Below are positions 6,655-14,433 of a DNA stretch of 41,975 bases, one piece after another. Positions within the stretch are counted from its first letter, which is position 1. Each line of letters begins with the position of its first letter. Source of the DNA: Brevibacterium sanguinis. Its GTDB lineage: Bacteria; Actinomycetota; Actinomycetes; Actinomycetales; Brevibacteriaceae. The translations under genes were made by a program, and so were the position numbers. The notes beneath the pieces are model-generated. The model worked only from the letters and a program-made list of their open reading frames with translations, was not told where the DNA came from and made no database searches. The DNA lies in NCBI RefSeq assembly GCF_003315415.1, contig NZ_QNSB01000017.1, positions 1-41,975 of the forward strand, in the 5' to 3' direction.

Positions 6655-9081
6655 TCAGGCGGGGAAGCGCTCTCCCGTCAGCGTCTCGAACGCCTCGATG
6701 TAGCGGGCGCGGGTCTTCTCGACCACCTCAGCGGGCAGCGGAGGCGGAGGAGTGTCCGAGGCCCTGTCCCAGCCCGATTCCCGGGTCAGCCAGTCGCGGA
6801 CGAACTGCTTGTCGAAGCTCGGCTGGCTCGTCCCCGCCTCGTACTGCGACGCGTCCCAGAAGCGGGAGGAATCCGGAGTGAGGACCTCGTCGCCGAGGAC
6901 GATCGTGCCGTCGGGCAGGGTCCCGAACTCGAACTTCGTGTCCGCGAGGATGATCCCGCGTTCGCGGGCGATCCCCTCGGCGCGCTGGTAGATCTCGATC
7001 GTCAGGTCGCGGATGCGCTCCGCCTGCTCCTGCCCGATCGTCGATGCCACGTGCTCGAAGCTGACGTTCTCGTCGTGCTCGCCCACCGCGGCCTTCGTCG
7101 CAGGTGTGAAGATCGCGGGCTCGAGGCGGTCGGCCTCGACGAGACCGGCCGGCAGAGGGATCCCGCAGACCGAGCCGGTGGCCCTGTAATCGGCCAGACC
7201 CGATCCGGTGAGGTAGCCGCGGGCCACGCATTCGACGGGGATCATCGTGAGGTTCTGCACGATGAGGCCTCGCCCCCGCACGGCCTCCGGGACGTCGGAG
7301 CTGATGACGTGGTTGCCGATCACCTCGGCGAGCTGGTCGAACCACCACAGGCTCAGGCCCGTGAGCACCTTGCCCTTGTCGGGGATCTCGGAGTCGAGGA
7401 CCCAGTCGTAGGCGGAGATGCGGTCGGACGCGACCATGAGCAGCTCCGGCGCCGAGGCGACATCGACTGCCGACTCGGGAATGTAGAGGTCGCGGACCTT
7501 GCCCGAGTACACGTGCCTCCAGCCCGGAACGACCGGCGCCGAGGCGGTCGCAGGGCCCGGAGCCGATGAGCCCCCCGGCGCCGAGGCGGTCGCAGGGCCC
7601 GGACCCGACGAGCCGCCCGACACGGAGTCGGACGGAGGCTCTGGTGCCGCCGAACCTCCGGACGTCGAGGAGGTCGCAAGGCCCGGGGCCGACGAGTCCC
7701 CGGACGCCGCGGTGGTGCCAGAGTCCCCGGGTGCCGGGGCAAGGTAGATGTCGGACAGCGCGATCTCACCGCGGGCAGCCGCCTCGGCGATGTCGGTGCG
7801 GTGCTGCTCACCGTCCCAGCGGATCGTCGCGACGGCTTCGTAGGCCTTCGTCCGGGCCTCGTCGAGGTCGGCACCGAGGGACACGACCGAGAGCACCCGC
7901 CCACCGGCGGTGACGACGTCGCCCGCCTCGGCGAGGTCGCCGGTGATGACGGCGTCCTCCGGAGCATGACCGCCACTGGGTCCCTGCGCCCATGCGGTGC
8001 CGGCGTGGAGGACGCTGATGTCCTCGGCGCTGTCGGCGGAGTCGAGGCCGAGGATGATGTCGCCGGTGCGCGGGGAGTCCGGGTAGTTCTCGGCGGCCAT
8101 GACGACGGTGACCGATGCGCGGGGATCCCAATCGAGGTCGCCCACCTCGTCGAGGCGGCCCTCCGCGGCGGCCAGCAGCGTCTGCCCCAGCGGGGAGCGC
8201 AGCCGGGCGAGGACGGATTGGGTCTCCGGATCGCCGAATCGCACGTTGAACTCGACGACGCGCAGCCCCTTCGACGTCAAGGCCAGACCGCAGTAGAGGA
8301 GGCCGGTGAACGGGGTGCCCCGACGTGCCATCTCGTCGACGACGGGCTGGGCGACGGAGCCGACGATGTCGTCGACGAGCCCGGCGGGAGCCCACGGCAG
8401 CGGGGAGTAAGCGCCCATGCCGCCGGTGTTCGGGCCGGTGTCGCCGTCGCCGATGCGCTTGAAGTCCTGTGCCGGGGCCAGGGGCACGGTGCGTGACCCG
8501 TCGCAGAGGACGAAGAGGGAGACCTCGGGGCCGTCGAGATAGTCCTCGATAACGACCCTGTCGGAGACCTCGAGGCAGGAGGTGGCGTGGGTCAGAGCTT
8601 CGTCGCGGTCGGAGGTGACGACGACGCCCTTGCCGGCGGCCAGACCATCGGCCTTGACGACGAACGGCGCGCCGAACTCGTCGAGGGCGGCCTCCGCCTC
8701 GGCGCGGCTGTGGGCGACGATCGCCCGCGCGGTGGGCACGCCTGCGGCCTCCATGACCTCCTTCGCGAACGCCTTCGACCCCTCGAGGTGCGCGGCCTCG
8801 GAGCTGGGGCCGAAGACAGGGAACGAGGCCTCGCGCAGGGCGTCGGCGACGCCGGCGACGAGCGGCGCCTCCGGGCCGACGACGACGAGATCGACGTCGA
8901 GGGTCTCCGCCAGTGCGGTGACCGCGGCCGGATCCGTCGCGTCGACGGGCTGAGTGTGGGCGATCTGCGCGATGCCGGGATTGCCCGGCGCGGCGATCAC
9001 CGCATCGACCTGAGGATCACGACTGAGAGCGAGGACGAGGGCGTGTTCGCGGGAGCCCGAACCGATGACAAGAACCTTCAC
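6655..9081 (-). CDS. purD-purC: Fused purine synthesis enzyme: GAR synthetase (PurD) + SAICAR synthase (PurC)
   Basis: 808 aa in one unbroken frame from GTG 9081. Residues 1 to about 445 are phosphoribosylamine-glycine ligase: VLVIGSGSREHAL, ATP-grasp segments GPEAPLVAGVADAL, KADGLAAGKGVVVTSDRD and NVRFGDPETQSVL. Residues about 516-808 are SAICAR synthase: SGKVRDLYIP, ASDRISAYDWVLDSEIPDKG, VECVARGYLTGSG, DTKFEFGT, LGDEVLTPDSSRFW and PSFDKQFVRDWL. Both halves look complete. They catalyse the second and the seventh or eighth steps of IMP synthesis (numbering depends on scheme) in the cytosol. The joining linker (about 446-515) is Gly/Ser/Pro/Ala-rich and built of a 14-residue repeat. In most actinobacteria purD and purC are separate genes. 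A TAGGCT -10 box ends 6 nt before the GTG, suggesting a leaderless transcript. Confidence 0.93.
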   Translation of the reverse strand: MKVLVIGSGSREHALVLALSRDPQVDAVIAAPGNPGIAQIAHTQPVDATDPAAVTALAETLDVDLVVVGPEAPLVAGVADALREASFPVFGPSSEAAHLEGSKAFAKEVMEAAGVPTARAIVAHSRAEAEAALDEFGAPFVVKADGLAAGKGVVVTSDRDEALTHATSCLEVSDRVVIEDYLDGPEVSLFVLCDGSRTVPLAPAQDFKRIGDGDTGPNTGGMGAYSPLPWAPAGLVDDIVGSVAQPVVDEMARRGTPFTGLLYCGLALTSKGLRVVEFNVRFGDPETQSVLARLRSPLGQTLLAAAEGRLDEVGDLDWDPRASVTVVMAAENYPDSPRTGDIILGLDSADSAEDISVLHAGTAWAQGPSGGHAPEDAVITGDLAEAGDVVTAGGRVLSVVSLGADLDEARTKAYEAVATIRWDGEQHRTDIAEAAARGEIALSDIYLAPAPGDSGTTAASGDSSAPGLATSSTSGGSAAPEPPSDSVSGGSSGPGPATASAPGGSSAPGPATASAPVVPGWRHVYSGKVRDLYIPESAVDVASAPELLMVASDRISAYDWVLDSEIPDKGKVLTGLSLWWFDQLAEVIGNHVISSDVPEAVRGRGLIVQNLTMIPVECVARGYLTGSGLADYRATGSVCGIPLPAGLVEADRLEPAIFTPATKAAVGEHDENVSFEHVASTIGQEQAERIRDLTIEIYQRAEGIARERGIILADTKFEFGTLPDGTIVLGDEVLTPDSSRFWDASQYEAGTSQPSFDKQFVRDWLTRESGWDRASDTPPPPLPAEVVEKTRARYIEAFETLTGERFPA
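7535..7744 (-). repeat. 42-bp degenerate tandem repeat forming the PurD-PurC linker
   Basis: On the plus strand GGCGCCGAGGCGGTCGCAGG begins at 7535 and again at 7577, and a more diverged copy (GACGTCGAGGAGGTCGCAAG) begins at 7661, exactly two periods later. The intervening and following 42-bp blocks (7619-7660, 7703-7744) are weaker matches. Five periods of 14 residues result, with the best units reading GGSSGPGPATASAP-like in the protein. Confidence 0.8.
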
Positions 9082-9114
9082 ATCACCAGCCTATAAGGTC
9101 GTAGGCTGGAGTGC
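9082..9114. promoter_or_regulatory. Compact divergent promoter of purDC and the asparaginase gene
   Basis: Only 33 bp separate the two start codons. They contain an 8-bp inverted repeat, CCAGCCTA (9086-9093) and TAGGCTGG (9102-9109), so each strand has a TAGGCT -10 box. TAGGCT ends 6 nt before the purDC GTG and 7 nt before the asparaginase GTG, and neither gene has room for a ribosome binding site. This geometry fits two leaderless transcripts with overlapping promoters. Confidence 0.6.
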
Positions 9115-10518
9115 GTGAGCCGAACCACCTTCACTCCCGCCGAGGCGGTCGAACTGGCCGCCGTCGAACGCAGCGGATTCATCGAATCCCGTCACATCGG
9201 ATCCGCCGTGGTCCTCGACCCGCAGGGTTTCCCGGTGCTCAGCCTGGGCGCCGCCGATGCTCCCGTGTTCCCCCGGTCTAGCCTCAAACCGCTCCAGGCG
9301 ATCGCGGCGATGTGCCTCGGCGCCGAGGTGAGCGGCCCCGCCGCGGCGCTGGCCATGGCCTCCCACCGGTGCGAGGCCCGCCACGCCGAGGTCGTCGAGT
9401 CGATGCTCGCCTCCGCCGGACTCACCCCAGCCGACCTCCGGTGCCCGGCCGCCCACCCCGCCGATGGTGCCTTCCGGGCCGAGCTGCAGGAGCGTGCCTT
9501 CCGCTCGGGGACGAAGGAGGCGAGATCGCCGCTGCACTTCAACTGCTCCGGCAAGCATGCCGCCTTCCTCATGGCGGCCGTGGCCCAGGACGCCGCGACC
9601 GCGAGCTACCTCGACCCGGACCACGTCGTTCAGCGGACGGTCGCCGAGGTGGTCGAGGCCTTCGCCGGTGAGCCGCCGTCCGCGGTCGGCGTCGACGGCT
9701 GCGGGGCGCCGGTGTTCGCGCTCACGCTCACCGGGCTCGCCCGGGCGATCGGGCGCGTCGTGCGACTCGGCAGTGCCGACCCGGGCAGTGCCGACGTCGG
9801 CAGTGCTGACCTGAGCAGCGCTGACAGGGGCAGTGCCGGCCCGAGCAGTGCCGACTTGGGGAGCGCGGACGTGGCCGGCGCGGACGCCGGGAGCGAGCTC
9901 GAGTGGGCACGCGAGGCGCGCACCCTCATGGACGGTGTCTTCGCCCACCCCTGGGCGATCGAGGGAGCGGGCAGGCCGAACACGACGGTCATCGAGCGCC
10001 TCGGCGTCTTCGCCAAAGGCGGCGCGGAGGGGGTCATCGTCATGGCCACCGCCACGGGATACTCGGTCGCGGTCAAGTGCCTCGACGGGTCCTCCCGCGC
10101 CCTCACCCCCGTGGCGCTGACGCTGCTCGATCGGGCGGGCGCCTTCGACGACGGTCGAAACGCGGTTTGGAACGACGACCACCGCGCCACCTCGGCGAAC
10201 GACGACCGTCGCGATATCTCGGCGAACGATGACCGTCCCGCCGCCTCGGCGAAGGACGGCACGCGAGACAACCCGGCGAAGGCCGACCGCCGCGCCACCT
10301 CGGTGACCACCGACGCACACAGCGCCCCCGCGACCGCACGTGAGAAAGCCCGCGTCACCCCGGAACTCCTCGCCGAGGTCATCGCCGACCTCACCGAGCC
10401 GGTCACCGGCGGCACCGATTCCGAGGGGCGGACGGCGGTTGTCGGGCGTATCGTGCTGGGCGAAGATGTGAGCGCGAGGATCGAGAGGAAGTCAGATGGC
10501 GATTCGCCGAAGAATTGA
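9115..10518 (+). CDS. L-asparaginase II family (Rhizobium etli AnsA/ReAV type) with two repeat inserts
   Basis: 467 aa from GTG 9115; the family is usually about 330 aa. Family residues are visible: the Ser-Lys pair in SSLKPLQA (S55, K58), SHRCEARH (S83), the zinc-type ligands in FNCSGKHAAFL (C144, K147) and DGCGAP (C196), then FAKGGAEGVIVMATATGYSV. The enzyme hydrolyses asparagine to aspartate and ammonia. The extra length comes from two low-complexity inserts, residues 219-258 (15-bp units) and 353-406 (27-bp units), both placed between conserved blocks. The 3' end overlaps the next gene by 23 nt, so translation is probably coupled. It shares a bidirectional promoter region with purDC. Confidence 0.88.
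   Translation: MSRTTFTPAEAVELAAVERSGFIESRHIGSAVVLDPQGFPVLSLGAADAPVFPRSSLKPLQAIAAMCLGAEVSGPAAALAMASHRCEARHAEVVESMLASAGLTPADLRCPAAHPADGAFRAELQERAFRSGTKEARSPLHFNCSGKHAAFLMAAVAQDAATASYLDPDHVVQRTVAEVVEAFAGEPPSAVGVDGCGAPVFALTLTGLARAIGRVVRLGSADPGSADVGSADLSSADRGSAGPSSADLGSADVAGADAGSELEWAREARTLMDGVFAHPWAIEGAGRPNTTVIERLGVFAKGGAEGVIVMATATGYSVAVKCLDGSSRALTPVALTLLDRAGAFDDGRNAVWNDDHRATSANDDRRDISANDDRPAASAKDGTRDNPAKADRRATSVTTDAHSAPATAREKARVTPELLAEVIADLTEPVTGGTDSEGRTAVVGRIVLGEDVSARIERKSDGDSPKN
9769..9888 (+). repeat. In-frame 15-bp tandem repeat (8 units) in the asparaginase gene
   Basis: Eight gap-free 15-bp units from 9769 to 9888 encode GSADP, GSADV, GSADL, SSADR, GSAGP, SSADL, GSADV and AGADA. The first two units differ only in the last codon. 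The unit length equals that of the intergenic array at 5414-5578, but the sequence differs. Confidence 0.88.
10171..10332 (+). repeat. In-frame 27-bp tandem repeat (6 units) in the asparaginase gene
   Basis: Six 27-bp units from 10171 to 10332 encode NDDHRATSA, NDDRRDISA, NDDRPAASA, KDGTRDNPA, KADRRATSV and TTDAHSAPA. The first three units are close copies; the last three are progressively diverged. They form a charged, probably disordered insert before the C-terminal strand of the enzyme. Confidence 0.85.
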
Positions 10519-10897
10519 CCCGGCCGAGGGCCGTACCGCCCTCGAGATGTGGGTCGCCCACGCCGATGCCGACGGGACGCCCGCCGACCGGCCGACAACC
10601 GCGACCGCGGTCAGGTTCACCCTCGAGGAGCTCGCCTCGCGGGCCGAGGGCAACAGCGTCGAGGTCCGGGTCCCGCCCTTCGGCGTCACCCAGTGCATCC
10701 CCGGCCCCCGCCACACCCGGGGCACACCGCCGAACGTCGTCGAGACCTCGGCTCAGGTGTGGCTGAACCTCGTCACCGGGCGGATCGACTTCGCCGAGGC
10801 GCTCGCCGCCGGCAGCGTCGACGCCTCCGGCACCCGCGCCGACCTCAGCGACCACCTCCCCCTGTACACGGCAGCCGAACTGGAAGGCAGGCGATGA
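10496..10897 (+). CDS. Sterol-carrier-like family protein (bacterial SCP ortholog, SCP_3 type)
   Basis: 133 aa beginning MAIRRRIDPAEGRTALEMW, with the actinobacterial SCP-like pattern RFTLEELASRAEGNSVEVRV, PPFGVTQCIPGPRHTRGTPP and VVETSAQVWLNLVTGRIDF. The ATG at 10496 lies inside the end of the asparaginase gene (23-nt overlap) behind a GAGAGGAAG ribosome site, and the stop overlaps the ATG of the next gene as ATGA. This protein sits near purine genes in other actinobacteria (for example next to purF in mycobacteria); its role is not established. A hydrophobic-ligand binding fold is expected, not shown. Confidence 0.8.
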   Translation: MAIRRRIDPAEGRTALEMWVAHADADGTPADRPTTATAVRFTLEELASRAEGNSVEVRVPPFGVTQCIPGPRHTRGTPPNVVETSAQVWLNLVTGRIDFAEALAAGSVDASGTRADLSDHLPLYTAAELEGRR

Positions 10898-12336
10898 GCG
10901 CCCAGATCACGCAGACCACGTCGTTCATCGGCGGACGGCACGTGCCCTCGCTGACGACCTACGCCAACATCGACCCCGCGACCGGCGACCACCTCGGCGA
11001 CGTCTCCCGCGGAGGGCCGGACGAAGTCGACCGTGCCGTGCGGGCGGCCGTGAAGGCGCAGCGGGAATGGAAGCGAAGCAGCCCCGAGCAGCGCTCGCGG
11101 CTCCTCGTCGCCACGGCCGAGGTGGTCCGGAGCCACCGCGACGAACTCGCCCGGCTCGAGTCGGAGGACACGGGCAAACCGCTGAGCCAGGCCTATGCCG
11201 ACGTCGACGTCTGCGCCCGCTACTTCGAGTTCTACGGGCACACGATCGAGTCGTACTACGGGCACACGATCCCGCTCACCGACGACATGCACGCCTACAC
11301 CCGCCGCGAGCCCTACGGCGTGACCGGGCATATCGTCGCCTGGAACTACCCGCTCCAGCTCATCGGCCGTGCGGCCGCGACCTCGCTCGCGACCGGCAAC
11401 TGCGCCGTCGCGAAACCCGCCGACGAGACGCCGCGCTCGACGGTGCGGCTGGCGGAGCTCATCCACTCCGTCGGATTCCCCTCCGGTGCCTTCAACGTCG
11501 TCACCGGCCTCGGCGCCGAGGCGGGGGCGGCCCTGAGCGCGCACCCTCAGGTCGCTCACCTCGGCTTCGTCGGGTCGACGCAGATCGGGTCGGCGATCGC
11601 CCATGCCGCAGCGGACCGGGTCGTGCCCACCGTCCTCGAGCTCGGCGGGAAGTCCGCCAACATCGTCTTCGCCGATGCCGACGTCGATGCCGCGATCCCG
11701 TCACTCGTCCGGTCGATCATCCAGAACGCGGGCCAGACGTGCTCGGCGGGCTCGCGCCTCATCGTCCACCAGCGCGTCCACGCCGAGGTCATCGAGAAGG
11801 TGGCCGCCGCGATGAGCGAGGTGACGATCGGCCACGGCCTCGACGACCCCATGCTCGGTCCGCTCGTGTCCCGCAAGCAGCAGTCGCGGGTCGAAGGCTT
11901 CCTCACCGACATCGGCGGAGCCGAGATCGTCACCGGCGGGCGCCGTCCCGACGGCCTCGCCGAGGACCTCGCCGGGGGCGCGTTCATCGCCCCGACGCTG
12001 GTCGACAACGTCTCACCCGGGTCCGCGCTCGCCCAGGAGGAGGTGTTCGGGCCCGTCGTCGCGGCGATGCGCTTCGACGACGACGCCGAGGCGATCGCCC
12101 TGGCCAACGGCACCGAGTACGGTCTGGTCTCGGCCCTGTGGACCCAGAACCTCTCCCGGGCCCATCGTCTCGCCGCCGAGGTGGACGCCGGGCAGATCTT
12201 CGTCAACACCTATGGAGCCGGCGGGGGAGTGGAGCTGCCGTTCGGCGGGTTCAAGAAGTCCGGCTACGGCCGGGAGAAGTCCATCGAGGCCTTCGACGAG
12301 TACACGCAGACGAAGACCGTCGTCATCAGGCTGTGA
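10894..12336 (+). CDS. NAD(P)-dependent aldehyde dehydrogenase (betaine/amino-aldehyde dehydrogenase group)
   Basis: 480 aa from ATG 10894, which overlaps the SCP stop (ATGA). All aldehyde dehydrogenase landmarks are present: HIVAWNYPLQL, nucleotide loop GFVGSTQIGSAI, general base in ELGGKSANIVF (E249), nucleophile in NAGQTCSAGSR (C283), EEVFGPVVA and the C-terminal LPFGGFKKSGYGREKS. The enzyme oxidises an aldehyde to its acid in the cytosol. Closest feel is betaine-aldehyde or gamma-aminobutyraldehyde dehydrogenase, but the substrate is not decided by sequence reading. The tight spacing (23-nt and 4-nt overlaps) puts asparaginase, SCP protein and this gene in one operon, with the EamA exporter 52 bp downstream. 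Confidence 0.9.
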   Translation: MSAQITQTTSFIGGRHVPSLTTYANIDPATGDHLGDVSRGGPDEVDRAVRAAVKAQREWKRSSPEQRSRLLVATAEVVRSHRDELARLESEDTGKPLSQAYADVDVCARYFEFYGHTIESYYGHTIPLTDDMHAYTRREPYGVTGHIVAWNYPLQLIGRAAATSLATGNCAVAKPADETPRSTVRLAELIHSVGFPSGAFNVVTGLGAEAGAALSAHPQVAHLGFVGSTQIGSAIAHAAADRVVPTVLELGGKSANIVFADADVDAAIPSLVRSIIQNAGQTCSAGSRLIVHQRVHAEVIEKVAAAMSEVTIGHGLDDPMLGPLVSRKQQSRVEGFLTDIGGAEIVTGGRRPDGLAEDLAGGAFIAPTLVDNVSPGSALAQEEVFGPVVAAMRFDDDAEAIALANGTEYGLVSALWTQNLSRAHRLAAEVDAGQIFVNTYGAGGGVELPFGGFKKSGYGREKSIEAFDEYTQTKTVVIRL

Positions 12337-12388
12337 GGCCCGGGTCGGCGATGGCCGACGCTGACCGCGCGGCCGGCACCGGAGTCCG

Positions 12389-13387
12389 ATGACTCCGGGC
12401 GTCCTCGGTCTCGTCCTCGTCGCTTCGGTGGCGCACGCGCTGTGGAACCTCGTCGCGAAGTCGGTGAGCGGCAGGGGCTTCGCCTTCGTCCTCGCCTATC
12501 ACGGCCTGTCCGCGATCCTCCTCCTGCCGATCGCCGGCTGGCTCGTCGTCTCCGGCGCGGTGGCCGTCGACTGGCGGCTCCTCGCGGCGTCCGCGGTGAG
12601 CGCGGTCATCCACATCGCCTATTCGGTGTCCCTGCAGAGCGGCTACGACCACGCACCACTCGGCATCGTCTATCCGACCGCCCGCGGCGCCGGTCCTGTC
12701 ATCACGATGCTTGTCGCGGTGGCCCTCCTCGGCGAGAGGCCGACCGGTCCCGAGCTCCTCGGCGGGCTCGTCGTCATCGCGGGCATCGCGCTGGTCACCG
12801 CGGGCGGCGGACGGCGACGGAGGATGAGGGTGGCGGGATCATCGCCCGAGGCTGCTGGGGGCGCGGACGTGGACCCGGACGCCGCCGCGGACGCCCGCGG
12901 CTCCTCGGGGACCGGCCGCGGCTTCTCCGGGAACGACCGCGGCGGAGTGCTTCGCGGTCTCGCGTGGGGCGGACTCATCGGGACCTTCATCGCCGCGTAC
13001 ACCCTGTGGGACGACTTCGCCGTCAACCACATCACCGACTCCCCGCTCCTCTACTTCGCCGTGTCCGAGTGCGTGGTCGCCGTCCTCATGACGGTCGGAA
13101 TGATCGTGTGCCCCGGGGCGCGAGCGCGTCGTGCGGATCTCGCGGCGATCGCCGCCGACCACAGGGCGGCGGTCGTCGCGGTCGCGGTGCTCTCCCCGCT
13201 GGCGTACCTGCTCGTCCTTTATTCGATGCAGCAGGCGCCGGTCTCGCTCGTGGCGCCCGTGCGGGAGACGTCGATCGTCGTCGGCACCCTGCTCGCCTGG
13301 TGGGTCTTCGGTGAGCGGAACCTCGGGCCGAAGCTGCTCGGCGCGGCCGTCGTCGTCACCGGAATCGGGTGCATCGCCCTCGGGTGA
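12389..13387 (+). CDS. EamA/DMT-superfamily membrane transporter
   Basis: 332 aa with about ten hydrophobic segments in two EamA repeats. The first holds VASVAHALWNLVAKSVSGRG and SGYDHAPLGIVYPTARGAGP; the second ends SPLAYLLVLYSMQQAPVSLV, then VRETSIVVGTLLAWWVFGER and LGAAVVVTGIGCIAL. A hydrophilic Gly/Asp/Arg-rich loop of about 50 residues separates the halves and is another low-complexity insert. Such proteins export small metabolites across the cytoplasmic membrane; the substrate is unknown. Position after the aldehyde dehydrogenase suggests co-transcription. Its end is 15 bp from the convergent LysR gene. Confidence 0.85.
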   Translation: MTPGVLGLVLVASVAHALWNLVAKSVSGRGFAFVLAYHGLSAILLLPIAGWLVVSGAVAVDWRLLAASAVSAVIHIAYSVSLQSGYDHAPLGIVYPTARGAGPVITMLVAVALLGERPTGPELLGGLVVIAGIALVTAGGGRRRRMRVAGSSPEAAGGADVDPDAAADARGSSGTGRGFSGNDRGGVLRGLAWGGLIGTFIAAYTLWDDFAVNHITDSPLLYFAVSECVVAVLMTVGMIVCPGARARRADLAAIAADHRAAVVAVAVLSPLAYLLVLYSMQQAPVSLVAPVRETSIVVGTLLAWWVFGERNLGPKLLGAAVVVTGIGCIALG

Positions 13388-13402
13388 GGGGCGCCCGCCA
13401 TG

Positions 13403-14326
13403 TCACTTCCACTGCACACCCAGCGCGAAATCGATCAGGGCCGAGACTCGCGCCGGTACGACCGCATTCGACGGCCAGATGACTTCGACACCGACCGGCT
13501 CGACCGCCGGCTCGATCTCCTTCGTCACGAGCGGGTACCCCTCATAGCTGGCGGGATTGCCCAGTCGTTGCACGAGGACTCCGTAGCCGAGCCCTCGCGC
13601 GACGAGGGTTCTCACCACCTCGTAGCTGGTGGTGCGATGGCGGATCTTCGGCCGCAGTCCACGCGCGTGGAACATCGACAGGGTGTGCTGACTCGATGGA
13701 GGAGAATCGAGGAGGATCATGTCCCTCTCGACAAGGTCCTCGAGTCGAACCGTCTCGCGCGGGGCGAACGGATCGTCGGCGGCCAGGATCACGTGGGCCG
13801 GTTGGGCGAACAGCGTGGCATGGTTCGGAGTGCCCGGGATGAGCGTCTCATAGACGAAGGCGACATCGATCTCGCCCGACTCCAGACGACCGGTCAGCCG
13901 ATCCTGCGTCGTCTCGACGATCTCGAGGTTGACGCGCGGGTGCTGCTCCCCGAAGTCCGCGAGCAGCACGGGCAGGATCATCGGCGCCAGAGTCGGATAG
14001 CAGCCGATCGTGATCGGGCCGGCCAATTCGCCGTCGTTCGTCCTGAGCTCGCTCTCCAGCTCATTCGCCTCGGCGATGAGAGCGCGCCCCCGTTCGACCA
14101 CCCGCTTCCCCGCTGCGGTGAGCACCAGTCCCTGCGCCTTCCGGCGGATGCACAGCTGTGACTGAAGCTGATGCTCGAGTGCCGTGATCGAATCCGAGAT
14201 CGCCGAGGACGACACGTGCAGCTCGGCCGCAGCGGCCGAGATCGTTCCCAAGCGGGCGGCCGTCATCAGATAGGAGAGCTGTCTCAGGCTGAACTTCGGC
14301 GGCTGGTGAGGGTGCATATTCGCCAT
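13403..14326 (-). CDS. LysR-type transcriptional regulator, divergent from the P450 fusion gene
   Basis: 307 aa. Residues about 12-70 are the LysR winged helix: FSLRQLSYLMTAARLGTISA, AAAELHVSSSAISDSITALE and LVLTAAGKRVVERGRALI. The effector domain follows: LAGPITIGCYPTLAPMILP, VNLEIVETTQDRLTGRLESG and IDVAFVYE. LysR proteins usually control the divergent neighbour in response to a pathway metabolite, here the P450-reductase-flavodoxin gene and its transporter. ATG 14326 is used, but ATG 14317 (MHPHQPPKF) is nearly as good. Confidence 0.9.
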   Translation of the reverse strand: MANMHPHQPPKFSLRQLSYLMTAARLGTISAAAAELHVSSSAISDSITALEHQLQSQLCIRRKAQGLVLTAAGKRVVERGRALIAEANELESELRTNDGELAGPITIGCYPTLAPMILPVLLADFGEQHPRVNLEIVETTQDRLTGRLESGEIDVAFVYETLIPGTPNHATLFAQPAHVILAADDPFAPRETVRLEDLVERDMILLDSPPSSQHTLSMFHARGLRPKIRHRTTSYEVVRTLVARGLGYGVLVQRLGNPASYEGYPLVTKEIEPAVEPVGVEVIWPSNAVVPARVSALIDFALGVQWK

Positions 14327-14433
14327 TCCGGATTAGTAATTCAATTTATTCCGCTTTTCCTTTGATTCCATTCTGCACATACTGGGCTGAGAACGCCATG
14401 GCACAGACGCCATCACTGCGAGGGAGGACAACG
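14327..14433. promoter_or_regulatory. AT-rich divergent promoter region, LysR gene / P450 fusion gene
   Basis: This gap is clearly AT-richer than its flanks (for example AGTAATTCAATTTATTCC at 14335-14352), as expected of a LysR-controlled divergent promoter. CATACT at 14378-14383 could be a -10 box for the P450 gene. AGGGAGG at 14421-14427 is a strong ribosome site 6 nt before GTG 14434 and is the reason for choosing that start over TTG 14362 or ATG 14398. I see no convincing perfect LysR-box palindrome. Confidence 0.5.

Noticed and set aside
10549..10893. N-terminal extension of the aldehyde dehydrogenase to GTG 10549
   Set aside because: The extension overlaps almost the whole SCP gene, reads as Arg-rich noise, and the family begins at ATG 10894 with an ATGA overlap.
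11067..12392. Long open frame of about 440 codons inside the aldehyde dehydrogenase gene
   Set aside because: Arg/Pro/His-rich translation typical of an out-of-frame reading; the aldehyde dehydrogenase frame carries all catalytic residues.
14362..14433. TTG 14362 or ATG 14398 as start of the P450 fusion
   Set aside because: AGGGAGG placed 6 nt before GTG 14434 is much the best ribosome site, and the extra residues do not belong to the P450 fold.
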